In this document: piece by piece, positions 9,273 through 17,593 of the stretch
Numbering within the stretch: the stretch's first letter is position 1
Layout: each line of letters starts with the position of its first letter
Assembly: GCA_023451735.1 (NCBI GenBank)
Contig: JAEXYH010000083.1
Span: 124,001 to 188,000, forward strand
From: Pseudomonadota bacterium
GTDB taxonomy: Bacteria > Pseudomonadota > Alphaproteobacteria > Rhizobiales > Rhizobiaceae
Reading direction: 5' to 3'
DNA length: 64,000 bases
Program-made: the position numbers and the translations under genes
Notes under the pieces: model-generated
Seen by the model: only the letters and a program-made list of their open reading frames with translations
The model's database searches: none
Told to the model about the DNA's origin: nothing

Positions 9273-9744
9273 GCGAGCGCTTTGCTCGTCTCATCGCACA
9301 GGATTCTGGGGCGCTCGCGATCTGGAATGGCGCGACGTCGAACGAACGATCGCGGAGATATTCGACGGGCTCGGATTTAAGGTGACCTTGACGCCCGGCA
9401 GCAGGGACGGCGGCAAAGATGTCATCCTCGAATGCGAGTTCGTAGGCAAGCAGGTAACCAATTATGTCGAGATCATGCATTGGCGGTCGTCTGCGCGCGT
9501 CGGGACCGACGCTGCGGAGAAGCTGCTCAAGGTGATCGTCCGGGAAGAGAAGGCTGGAAGTCTCTTCTTGTCGACTTATGGGTTCACCGAAATGCGTTCG
9601 AGCAGTTGACGACGATCGACCGATAAAAGCTGCGATTTGGCGATCAGGACAGGATCGTCACGCTCTGCCGCAACAAACGTGAAGGCAAGGGCCGGGATCT
9701 CGTCTCCACCGAGGAATTTGACTGAGGTGATCTTCGGCGACTGA
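9250..9744 (+). pseudogene. decayed Mrr-type restriction endonuclease
   Basis: The frame reads GFWGARDLEWRDVE and then TLTPGSRDGGKDVI and YVEIMHW, the core of an Mrr_cat PD-(D/E)xK domain. It hits TGA at 9607. Similarity continues in another frame (NAFEQLTTIDR, then TAA, then KLRFGDQDRIVTLC), and returns to the first frame from about 9669 (NVKARAGISSPP, NLTEVIFGD) to a TGA at 9742-9744. Two compensating frameshifts and a nonsense codon thus break the C-terminal half. The lysine expected in the VEIKHW motif is Met, so the active site is also damaged. No clear start codon is visible; the frame is open from about 9208 and overlaps the NTPase tail. Confidence 0.75.
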
Positions 9745-9756
9745 CGTTCATGCCGC

Positions 9757-10890
9757 TCAGCCGTGCGTGGCATCCGGGGGAAGCGACGCCGCTGCTATCT
9801 TCGCCTCCAGCCGTGCAGCTTTCTCTGGTGTGTCGATATATTGCGAAAGCACCGGTCGAGGGCCGAAGACATTGCGACAGACGATCTGGACATCTTTGGC
9901 GCCGCGTCGGCGCACCTCCGTCGTGATGGTGGGCACGAGCGCGGCGTGGGCACGTATCAGGCCGTCGCTTGATCGGTCCTGGCCGATCGTCATCCGGTAG
10001 GAAAACTGCGCGATGGTCCGGTTGATCTGCCGCACCTTCCGGCTATCCGAGATGTCGCGGTGGCGGGAGATCATGTTCACCGGCCCTCGCTTGCTCGAGC
10101 CACGCACCAGCATGCGGGCGGAAACCGGGAAGATCAGCTCAACCTCGTCTGAATGCTTGTAGGGGATTCGCGCGTGAAACGGTTGACGCGGGTCGTAGCT
10201 GCACAAAGGATTGTCCGAAGTCAGGAACGGCGTGGCCGTGTTGTTATGCAGCACTTCGAAACCAAGCCGGGAGCAGAGGTCTCCGAAATCTTTGAACTCG
10301 CCCTGCATTGCCAAGAGCGTTTCATGAGGATTGATGCCTATTTGCACTGTGTCGAGCTGACCAGCGTAGCGCTCCAATTCCGGAGGGAGTGCGCCGATTT
10401 CTTTGGCGATCTTGTGTTCGCTGCGGAGCTTGGCCTCCAGCATCAAAGCGTGTCGGTCGCGCGTTGCAGGAACGCGGGCGCGCATGATTGTTTGCATGCC
10501 CAGGACATTGAAGGAGATTGCGGATGACAATCGGCGCTCCGTGAGAGCCCTAAGCGTCTCAGGCCACACGGTTTCGATGGTATTCCACAAATCCTCAAAA
10601 CGGTGGTTTTCCTGACCTCCCTCGGGCAGCTTCTGTGAATAATAGTCTCGCTCGAAGCCGATCGCCCTCGGCTTCATGGGAAGGGGATCTCCGGGCTTTT
10701 CGCAAAGGTAGACCTGAACCCGGCCGTCATCGGCGGCAAAGCCGTCCATGTAGATTGCCGAGATGAAATGGTGCCGGCGGTTGTTGCGATTGGTATCGCT
10801 GCCGGACGGGTTGAGCATGCTGAACGGACGCACATCGCCGTCGGCGGGAACGGCACCCCACTGGCCGAAATATTTTCGCTCCTTGGTCAT
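9757..10890 (-). CDS. DUF4238 domain-containing protein
   Basis: A 377-residue protein whose N-terminal RRHHFISAIYMDGFA pattern is the hallmark of DUF4238, a family of unknown biochemistry often found near defence genes. ATG at 10890 lies 3 nt after the stop of the hamB C-terminal frame (TAATAAATG), so it is the last gene of the minus-strand operon that starts at 17562. The C-terminal half carries charged, partly helical segments without motifs I can name. It may be an accessory or an independent defence gene. Confidence 0.75.
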   Translation of the reverse strand: MTKERKYFGQWGAVPADGDVRPFSMLNPSGSDTNRNNRRHHFISAIYMDGFAADDGRVQVYLCEKPGDPLPMKPRAIGFERDYYSQKLPEGGQENHRFEDLWNTIETVWPETLRALTERRLSSAISFNVLGMQTIMRARVPATRDRHALMLEAKLRSEHKIAKEIGALPPELERYAGQLDTVQIGINPHETLLAMQGEFKDFGDLCSRLGFEVLHNNTATPFLTSDNPLCSYDPRQPFHARIPYKHSDEVELIFPVSARMLVRGSSKRGPVNMISRHRDISDSRKVRQINRTIAQFSYRMTIGQDRSSDGLIRAHAALVPTITTEVRRRGAKDVQIVCRNVFGPRPVLSQYIDTPEKAARLEAKIAAASLPPDATHG

Positions 10891-10893
10891 TTA

Positions 10894-11835
10894 TTACACC
10901 GTCCACAAATCGTCGGGCCCGAGATAGCTCAAGTTGAGCTGGGCGACATTTAGAGCCACGCTCGCTCGTACCAGGCCACGCCGAGTTGGATTGAGGGGGT
11001 GCTGCAGAAGGCCGATAGCGTGTCCGTCCGGCGCCAGAACAAGTGGCTGGCCGTTCCGGTGGAAGAGGCTGACTGGCGTGCCTGCGGGGGCTGGCGCGGC
11101 GAACCACTGGACGTTTCCAAGATAGTCTCGGCGTGCCCAGGTCCGGTTATCCGACGGTGCAAACTCCTGGATGAACTCCCGCCATATCGCTCGAGTCTCA
11201 GCCGTCGGCCAGTCGGCCTGGGACGACCAGGCCGCAAGGTCGGGTGAGCGCAACCAGGCGCGCAATTCCGCTCCGGTCGTAAAGGTTGCCGCTGTGTCGT
11301 TGACGGCCTTGATGGCAGCCAGCCGCGAGTTGAAGCCTGCCTGGATCAGGATTGACGCGGCACGGTTCATCGTGCCGGTCTCGACAGCCGGTACGGCCAA
11401 GCCGAGCTCATGGTCGTCCAAAGCAAGTGAAAATATACCGACAACATCGCCATTGGCGGCGGCACGAACGCGCAGGGCCTCCATAGCCCAGGGCAAGCGA
11501 TAAACCAGGCCGCCCTCAATGAACTGCAAGGCATCGGCTTCCTGACCGGCGACTATCGCGGCTAGCGGCTGCCCGAGCAGCCAGCACCTGAGAATATCGC
11601 GCCAATTGTCGGGGAATGGGTCTGGCGCGAACGGATAGAAACCGAACACGCGGTCTGCGATGCCTGTGATCGCGGCAATGGCCGCCTCATCGTCGGATAC
11701 AGCGAGAGCCGCGTTGGCGAGGATGAGCAGGTTATTGGCCTCGGGCGCAATTGCATCAAGCGCGTGCCCGGCCTCGAGACCGAGCCCGGCCAGAAAGTAG
11801 CCACGCCGTCTAACGGCGGTTGAATTCGCCCAGAT
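10894..11835 (-). pseudogene. hamB: C-terminal part of HamB-like helicase, out of frame
   Basis: About 313 residues beginning IWANSTAVRRRGYFLAGLGLEAG. The frame is open back to an ATG at 11883 that has no ribosome-binding site and lies inside the helicase gene. The helicase frame ends in an unconvincing tail (YLGEFNRR, stop at 11810). Removing one base near 11836 joins its RSR directly to IWANST and gives one protein of about 1,109 residues. I therefore read this as the detached C-terminus of the same helicase. It could be a real mutation, a sequencing error, or, less likely, a separately translated subunit. The stop is at 10894-10896. Confidence 0.6.
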
Positions 11836-14224
11836 AGCGGCTCCGTGTGAGCAGCGTGGTGCGGTAGGCGGCGCGGGAAGCATCGTCGACGCGGAGCAGG
11901 CGACGATGCCAGAGCGAAGATTGAAGAATGTTGTCGAGTGCTACCTCGATCTGGTCATCGGGGACGTCGGCTTCGCCGATGAGACTGAGAATGGCGGTAT
12001 CAAGCGTCGCCATATGACGCTCCCATTCCTTCAGCGCCCGCTCGCGCTTGTCAGCCTTTTCGTTGGCAACCTCCGGAAAGGTCCAAACCGCGCCTTCGAC
12101 ATCGACATACGCGCGGCCGGCGCGGCCGATGACGTTCTTGAATTCAGAGACCTTGATCTTCTCACCGTGGCGATAGAGCGAGTGCATGACGACGGCGGTT
12201 GCCGACAGATTGAGGCCCTGGGCCAGCGTCGGCGATGAGATCGTGATCTTGAGCACGCCGTCACGCAGTAGACGTTCGACTTCCTTGCGATAGGCGGTCG
12301 GCAAGGCTCCGTGGTGCAGCGCCACGCCCAAACGCAGACATTTCAGGATGTCGCTGTGCGGGCCAAGCCATTCTTCACCGAGCGCTATCGCGGTTCGCAA
12401 TGTGGCAGGATCGACGGTGAGCAAGGAGGTGAGCGCGCCGCGTGAGTGTAGGTCGACGATGACCTTGGCAAATGGTTCGACACTCCGGCGCTCCGGGCAA
12501 TAGATCAGAACGGTCTGGCCGTCGCTGACGAGGCGCCACGCGGTAGCAAGGCTTAACTCCTGCTGGTTGTCCGGGAAGAGCCGTGTGCGGAGCTTTTTCG
12601 GTGGCACAGACAGCGGCGGCGCGGCGCCGGTGAGAAACCGGGGCACGAAGGGCTTTTCCTCGCCGACACGAAGATTGAGGCGCGCCGTCGGCGAGCTCCA
12701 GGTCACTTCGCCGAAGCGCAGACGTGTTGGACGCCAGTCGTGCTTGATGGGACCGCCCGGCTGATCGCGTCGCAGCCACGCCGAGAAGTCCTCCATTTGA
12801 TCGCCATCGGGAAGAATCGTAGAAAGGCAGACAATGCGGCGCTGGTCAGCGTCCGGACGACGCAGCAGGCGCTGAATCTGAACCTCGTATCGAACTTCGC
12901 GTTCACCAGGCCCGATCATATGACCCTCGTCGAACACGAGCAGACCGACATCGTCGAGCAGCGACGGATCGTTTCTCAAGGCAAAGTCGAGCTTTTCAGG
13001 AGTCGCAACAACGATATCGCGCTCGCGGATGGCATCCTCGTCGAACCCAGACACGCCAATGCTGCCATAAAGGGCGGAGATGGTCTTGCCGAGCGGTCCA
13101 AACGTACGCTGGAGTGTGGTTTCCGTCTGCGCCGATAGGGCGCGAAGCGGTGTCACGAACATGACCCGCCGGCCGGCGGCCAAACATCTCAAAATGGACA
13201 ATTCGGCGATGCGGGTCTTGCCGGCGCTGGTCGGCAGCGAGACAACGAGATTGTCGGTCTGATCGATAGAACGCAACGCGGCCTCGCTCTGCGAAGGCCA
13301 GAGGTCGAGCTCGGCCCTCGGGCGGCGAGCGAGCAAAGCGACGAACAGCTCGCGAAGGTTTGGCCATGAAGGTGCAGCGCCGCCGGCGGGGAGTAGCGGA
13401 ATCCTTTCGTGGAAGGTGTTCGACCAGAGATCGGAGAGCAGATGGATCGCTACCCGATGCACCCACCATTGCGGCAAAAGGTTCAATTCCGCGCAGATTG
13501 CGAGACTCTCACGGAGTTGGGCGATTGCGCTGTCAAGAAGCGCACGCTCGCCGCGATCTAGTGCGAGAAGGAACATCGCAAAGGCGCCAAAAAACGTGTC
13601 TGTCAGCGCAAGATCCAGGCCTGCGAAGAGGAAGTCTTGGCCATCACGGTCCTCCACATCGGCGGCCGGCTCGGCGAGGCGTTGCTGAAAGAGCGCAGCG
13701 ATGGTTGCGTCCGAGCCTCGGCCGTCGAGACGGAAGGCGTAGACGCGTGCCCTCAATTCGGTGATGTCTCGTCGCATCAACAGCGCGAGTGCCTGCTCGA
13801 TCGGGGAGAAATTCTCCTCGGCTGCAACGACCGTGAGAAGTGAATAGGCTCGAGCTGATAAATGCGCGAGGTGATAGCTTGCGGCTGCCATGACGAAATG
13901 GAAGTCGCGATCCGCCTCGGTGCGGTTGCCTTTCGCCATAACCGCTTCAAGCGCGGTAGCCGCCTGCTCAAATGCGATACGTGCTTGGTTTGGATCGCCG
14001 CCAAGTTCGAGCAGGCGCAATCCAAGCCCAAGCAAGCCGTAGGCGTAACTATGGAGATCGAAGCTGAGCTGGGGCGAGAAGGCGGGGGCATCAGGAGGTA
14101 GAACACCGTCACGCCAGATCATGGCGCGCGCCTGGCCTCGCGCGATGAGTCTGCCGCGAAAGCCGGTCGTGGCCGCGTCCGTGATGGCCGCTATGATTGC
14201 TTCAGGGCTGGTTGGCATTGGCAA
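11810..14224 (-). CDS. hamB: HamB-like DEAD/DEAH superfamily 2 helicase (frameshifted near its C-terminus)
   Basis: ATP-driven superfamily 2 helicase; in Hachiman systems HamB senses or unwinds DNA and controls the HamA nuclease. An N-terminal helical region of about 310 residues precedes the helicase core: Walker A PTSAGKT at 331-337, FVTPLRAL (motif Ia), ATPEKLDF, DEGH at 432-435, the SSPTLAQGLN segment and the arginine-finger motif VI NVIGRAGRA at about 690. The fold resembles the Ski2/Lhr group. ATG at 14224 overlaps the end of hamA by 23 nt, implying translational coupling. The frame stops at 11810, and the probable C-terminal 313 residues lie in the next frame, so the product may be truncated. 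Confidence 0.8.
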   Translation of the reverse strand: MPMPTSPEAIIAAITDAATTGFRGRLIARGQARAMIWRDGVLPPDAPAFSPQLSFDLHSYAYGLLGLGLRLLELGGDPNQARIAFEQAATALEAVMAKGNRTEADRDFHFVMAAASYHLAHLSARAYSLLTVVAAEENFSPIEQALALLMRRDITELRARVYAFRLDGRGSDATIAALFQQRLAEPAADVEDRDGQDFLFAGLDLALTDTFFGAFAMFLLALDRGERALLDSAIAQLRESLAICAELNLLPQWWVHRVAIHLLSDLWSNTFHERIPLLPAGGAAPSWPNLRELFVALLARRPRAELDLWPSQSEAALRSIDQTDNLVVSLPTSAGKTRIAELSILRCLAAGRRVMFVTPLRALSAQTETTLQRTFGPLGKTISALYGSIGVSGFDEDAIRERDIVVATPEKLDFALRNDPSLLDDVGLLVFDEGHMIGPGEREVRYEVQIQRLLRRPDADQRRIVCLSTILPDGDQMEDFSAWLRRDQPGGPIKHDWRPTRLRFGEVTWSSPTARLNLRVGEEKPFVPRFLTGAAPPLSVPPKKLRTRLFPDNQQELSLATAWRLVSDGQTVLIYCPERRSVEPFAKVIVDLHSRGALTSLLTVDPATLRTAIALGEEWLGPHSDILKCLRLGVALHHGALPTAYRKEVERLLRDGVLKITISSPTLAQGLNLSATAVVMHSLYRHGEKIKVSEFKNVIGRAGRAYVDVEGAVWTFPEVANEKADKRERALKEWERHMATLDTAILSLIGEADVPDDQIEVALDNILQSSLWHRRLLRVDDASRAAYRTTLLTRSRYLGEFNRR

Positions 14225-14981
14225 TTACCTGAGCGTATACGGCCCCAACGAAGGCGGCATGGCCGTCCACATGTAGACCGATGCCCCATTGACCAATCGG
14301 ACCAGGATAAGCCTGAAGAGCCTGTGTCAGCAGTACCTGCGGGGAATTTCCTGAGAAAGTGAAGAGGAGATGCTTGACGCTCTCGGGTGTAATTCCGTGC
14401 CGATAAAGCGCATCATCAATCGCATCGACGAGCGGCATGTCGGTGCCCAATTCCATGAGCCTGGCCGAGATGTAGGATAGAGAATGCGATGATGGCAGGC
14501 CGCCATCCTTGTCGAGGCCTGTACGCGCCTCTTCAAGTGTCTTGGTGCGAAGGGCAGCGCGGCTCTTCGCTTCCGTTTTCAGGAAACGAAGGCGTTGTGT
14601 CGCCGGGTCAAGGAGCATCCCGATGACGTCATCGCCGCGCATTGCCATATCGCGGTGATCTCCCCAACGTAGCCGTTTGATGGGCGCGCGATAACCGCTG
14701 TGCGCGTTGATCCATTTGGTTGCGTAGATCTCGCCGAGATCACCTGACCGTATCTGGGAAGTTTGCGGTAGTAGGTCGGTGATCAACTTTGCCGCCCCGA
14801 CCTTGCCCAGCCGCGCTAGCGCTCTCGCGATCCGTTCTTCAGCGGCATAGTGAGTAGGCACAGCGGTAGCCGTCACCTGGATGGCGGTGGGAGTGTCTAT
14901 CGGCCGGCCCGTCATAACGTGGACGTGATGATTGCCGAGGGGCGTGTCCGAAGCGTCGCACCAATCGTTAAATTGTACCAT
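14202..14981 (-). CDS. hamA: HamA-like DUF1837 nuclease of a Hachiman-type system
   Basis: Putative PD-(D/E)xK-fold effector nuclease, 259 residues. Residues fitting the active site are E84 (DLGEIYATKW), D118 (GDDVIGML) and E137-x-K139 (LKTEAKSR), with the Gly-Asp-Asp-x-Ile-Gly block typical of DUF1837/HamA. ATG at 14981 was chosen over the longer frame (to 15278), because GAGAAAG stands 5 nt upstream and the extra stretch only overlaps the nuclease gene. It directly precedes and overlaps hamB, the defining Hachiman gene order. In known systems HamA is held inactive by HamB and degrades DNA when released. Naming relies on motif reading and context. Confidence 0.72.
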   Translation of the reverse strand: MVQFNDWCDASDTPLGNHHVHVMTGRPIDTPTAIQVTATAVPTHYAAEERIARALARLGKVGAAKLITDLLPQTSQIRSGDLGEIYATKWINAHSGYRAPIKRLRWGDHRDMAMRGDDVIGMLLDPATQRLRFLKTEAKSRAALRTKTLEEARTGLDKDGGLPSSHSLSYISARLMELGTDMPLVDAIDDALYRHGITPESVKHLLFTFSGNSPQVLLTQALQAYPGPIGQWGIGLHVDGHAAFVGAVYAQVIANANQP

Positions 14982-14992
14982 GCGCTTTCTCG

Positions 14993-15895
14993 TCAGGTCG
15001 GGAAGAGGTCGCGAACACGAAGGAAGGGCATGCCGGTTTCGGCGGCCCTGCGCACCTTGCGTTCCAAAACCTGGTTGAGGGGAATTTCGCGATCGAGCAT
15101 CTCGTAGAGATCGAGCCCATCCATACAGATGACTCGCTTGCCGCGACCGAAGGCGGCAAGGCCATCCTCGGTGAAACCGCTGTTGCTCACGAACAGACCG
15201 CGGGTCCATGCGGCCTTTTGTTCGATCTTGCCATGGAAGGTGTGCAGCTCGGCTACGCCGATTGGCTGGCCGTGCCATTTGGCCTCAAGGAGATAGATCT
15301 CGCTTCCGAGCTGAAAGCTGCCGTCGATCTGTTCGCCGCGTAGGCGGAAAGGCTCCTGGGCAGCGAGTCCGAAGGCGTCGAACAGGCCTTTGAGAAATCC
15401 CTCAAACGCGTAGCCTCGTGCATGTGGCGCGAGCGCGGTGACCTGAAGCAGATCCGTTTTAATCTTCGTGACCGCCTGTCGATCAACAGCGGCAGTCTGC
15501 GGGCTCGCTGCGGCGCGTTGGGGCGAAACGCCGCCCGAGAGGCGGTTGATTAGTGCTTTATAGCGCGTTTCCGCATTGGCGATTGGGTCGGCTCCGCCTG
15601 AGCGAGTGAGATATTCGCCACGATGCTCCCAAAGTGCCTCCAATGCGCGCACGGCCGTCGCGTCATCGCAGGTTTGAAGGAAGTAGCGCAGGCGCTTGCC
15701 TTTCGAGCCGCCGTTGACCGCGTATTGCGAGTCGTCGATGTTGACCTTGAGCTCGGAGGTGAAAAACTCTGCGAAACTGGTGTCGGAAAAATCCAGCACA
15801 AAGCCCGGACCTCGGACAAAATCGACGAGGTCGTCAACAAGACGCAGGTCTATGGATCGAATCGAACTAATAAATCTTCCTCCCCCAGCGGCCAC
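14993..15895 (-). CDS. Mrr-like restriction endonuclease (PD-(D/E)xK)
   Basis: Up to 300 residues. The C-terminal half is a restriction-endonuclease domain: E165 in GYAFEGFL, D191 in EQIDGSF and E204-x-K206 in LLEAKW make a complete PD-(D/E)xK site. Here the Lys is intact, unlike in the pseudogene at 9.3-9.7 kb. The N-terminal 150 residues are of unknown fold and may recognise DNA or a partner. GTG 15895 is the outermost start, 7 nt after abiEii. A strong GGGGGAGGAAG sequence lies inside the frame, 7 nt before an ATT codon at 15871, so the true start may be that unusual codon. It shares the operon with abiE and hamAB. Confidence 0.78.
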   Translation of the reverse strand: MAAGGGRFISSIRSIDLRLVDDLVDFVRGPGFVLDFSDTSFAEFFTSELKVNIDDSQYAVNGGSKGKRLRYFLQTCDDATAVRALEALWEHRGEYLTRSGGADPIANAETRYKALINRLSGGVSPQRAAASPQTAAVDRQAVTKIKTDLLQVTALAPHARGYAFEGFLKGLFDAFGLAAQEPFRLRGEQIDGSFQLGSEIYLLEAKWHGQPIGVAELHTFHGKIEQKAAWTRGLFVSNSGFTEDGLAAFGRGKRVICMDGLDLYEMLDREIPLNQVLERKVRRAAETGMPFLRVRDLFPT

Positions 15896-15902
15896 CGCCG
15901 CG

Positions 15903-16940
15903 CTATTTGTTTATCTTTTCTTGCAGCGACGCAATCTTCGCAAGTATGTCTTCAAATGATGGCGGTGCCTCATCGAACATCATCGGCGCCATGGCTCGAT
16001 AATCGGCACGCAAGTCCCTGACTCGAGCCTCATCAGGCATTAAGCGCAGCGTTCCCGGCTGTGCAGTATCGTAGTTGGCCCAAGCAGAACGGAAAAAGGT
16101 CGTCTTATGCTTAGCCACCTGCGCCAAGAGATCGAAGTCGGTTGCGGCTGCCTTGCCTTCCTCCGTATCAAGGAGCATGGCGAGATCGTAATAGTGCCGC
16201 GAGAAATATTGCGGCGTGGGCGAATCCGCTGGACGGTGTGCTTCCGCATGGAGTGCGGTCGCCTTTTCCCAGAAAGTACGCCGCGCTGATAGCACCGTTA
16301 CGGTAGTGTCTGGATGCTCGAAGAAGTCGGGATAATCCTCAGCCGCATAAGGGCGAACGACTTTCTCTTCCGTTGGCCAAGGATCGCCCCGCGCGCCAAG
16401 TTCAAGCTTCACGCGCGGCGTAATGTAGGCCATGCCTTCATATTCGGTATTAGGGAGTGCCGCTGGATAGTGGAAGTTGACCGTTTGGGCGTCGTCGGCA
16501 TCGATCTCTAGCTTCCACTCTCCGCTGGTCGGCTCACCGATCTGTTCCACGATCGCGGCGCGAAGAGCTGGGAGAAGTTTTTCTGCGATGTGACGCTCGA
16601 CGTCACCAACCAGATCGTCGATCAGCCGTGCAGCCTTCTTCTTGCTGATACCGTCCTTCTCGGGATCGCGGTCGCCGGTGTATCCAAGCTCGGCGCGATC
16701 AAATGACAAGTCGATATCCTCAGAGAAACGGCGGATAGCGTCAAACGCTTTGGAAAGTGACGTCCCTCCCTTGAAGACGAGCGAGGCTGTCGCGCCCTTG
16801 GGGAGGCCGAAAAGCCGCCTCAGACTCCAGCAGACCCAGAAGTCCTTCTCGATGATAGTGTTGGCAACGCCCCGACGCGCGCCGGTCTCCCCGAAGAGGG
16901 CGGCGCGGTCGTCGGTTGAAAGCAGGGCGACCTTATCCAT
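15903..16940 (-). CDS. abiEii: AbiEii/AbiGii-family toxin nucleotidyltransferase
   Basis: Toxin of a type IV AbiE toxin-antitoxin abortive infection system. AbiEii proteins are DNA-polymerase-beta-like nucleotidyltransferases; related toxins modify tRNA or other targets. The 345-residue protein carries the family signature FKGGTSLSKAF (about 57-67) and RFSEDIDLSF with Asp75 and Asp77 as the metal-binding pair, so the active site looks intact. ATG 16940 overlaps the end of abiEi by 8 nt; the longer frame to 16976 lies inside abiEi. It is followed after 7 nt by the Mrr-like nuclease gene, so the toxin pair heads the defence operon. Confidence 0.88.
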   Translation of the reverse strand: MDKVALLSTDDRAALFGETGARRGVANTIIEKDFWVCWSLRRLFGLPKGATASLVFKGGTSLSKAFDAIRRFSEDIDLSFDRAELGYTGDRDPEKDGISKKKAARLIDDLVGDVERHIAEKLLPALRAAIVEQIGEPTSGEWKLEIDADDAQTVNFHYPAALPNTEYEGMAYITPRVKLELGARGDPWPTEEKVVRPYAAEDYPDFFEHPDTTVTVLSARRTFWEKATALHAEAHRPADSPTPQYFSRHYYDLAMLLDTEEGKAAATDFDLLAQVAKHKTTFFRSAWANYDTAQPGTLRLMPDEARVRDLRADYRAMAPMMFDEAPPSFEDILAKIASLQEKINK

Positions 16941-17562
16941 CGATATCGGCCGCCGCTGCGTTTGCAATCGAGACAAGTGTCGGGCGCATCCAGGCGGGCG
17001 CCTGAATAGCGGTCGAAGCTAGTGTCTTCTTGTCGCTTGGCGACAGCCTACGCGCCGCGATCTGCGCGACGTCGGCCGCCCGAACGGGTCCAACATGGCG
17101 AAGCGCTTGAACCACCGTACCGGCAGGACTGCCCGGAGCGATCAGATGCTTGGGCGAAGCATGACGAAGATCGACGACGCGTTTCCCGAGCACGACACGT
17201 CGCGAGGGGCCATCGGTGAGATAGGTGCTCTGGGCGGGGACCTGTGTCGAAAGGCCGAGCGCGTTCGCCGCCCGTGCGCCAGCAATCTGTACCCGCGAGC
17301 CAGTCTCACGAGCAAGCGCCCGGGCTACATCATCGGGAGTAGGCGACAGGGCGCCGAGCTTTGGATGCAGCTTGGGATAATCGTACAGCCCGCGTGCAAG
17401 GCGGCGAAGTTGACCACCCTTGACCAGCCGGGAAAGGGCTTGGTCAACCGATGAGCGGACGGCGACGGATAGAAAGTCGCTTGGCGTGAAGACACTACCG
17501 CGTCCGCTGGCGCGGACACGCTTCATGACCCGGTCGGGAACAGATGGGGCGGCTGTATTCAT
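16933..17562 (-). CDS. abiEi: AbiEi/DUF6088-type antitoxin and autorepressor
   Basis: A 209-residue antitoxin: an N-terminal winged helix-turn-helix (about 10-60, with LSRLVKGGQLRRLARGLYDYP) and a C-terminal antitoxin domain (about 80-180). AbiEi proteins neutralise AbiEii and repress their own promoter by binding inverted repeats. Such a repeat lies immediately upstream of this ATG (17564-17593). It is translated just ahead of the toxin with an 8-nt overlap. Because the next genes (Mrr-like nuclease, hamA, hamB, DUF4238) follow without promoter-sized gaps, this regulator probably sets expression of all of them. Confidence 0.85.
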   Translation of the reverse strand: MNTAAPSVPDRVMKRVRASGRGSVFTPSDFLSVAVRSSVDQALSRLVKGGQLRRLARGLYDYPKLHPKLGALSPTPDDVARALARETGSRVQIAGARAANALGLSTQVPAQSTYLTDGPSRRVVLGKRVVDLRHASPKHLIAPGSPAGTVVQALRHVGPVRAADVAQIAARRLSPSDKKTLASTAIQAPAWMRPTLVSIANAAAADIDG

Positions 17563-17563
17563 G

Positions 17564-17593
17564 TGTCAGAAAATAAGACATCTTTTTCTGACA
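17564..17593. promoter_or_regulatory. inverted repeat, probable AbiEi operator
   Basis: A perfect 10-bp inverted repeat, TGTCAGAAAA at 17564-17573 and TTTTCTGACA at 17584-17593, separated by 10 bp. It starts one base outside the abiEi start codon. The position and form fit an autorepressor site for AbiEi. It could also fold as a hairpin in the leader RNA. Confidence 0.65.

Noticed and set aside
14982..15278. The N-terminal extension of the hamA frame (to 15278)
   Set aside because: It lies within the Mrr-like nuclease gene, has no family similarity, and a good ribosome-binding site stands before ATG 14981.
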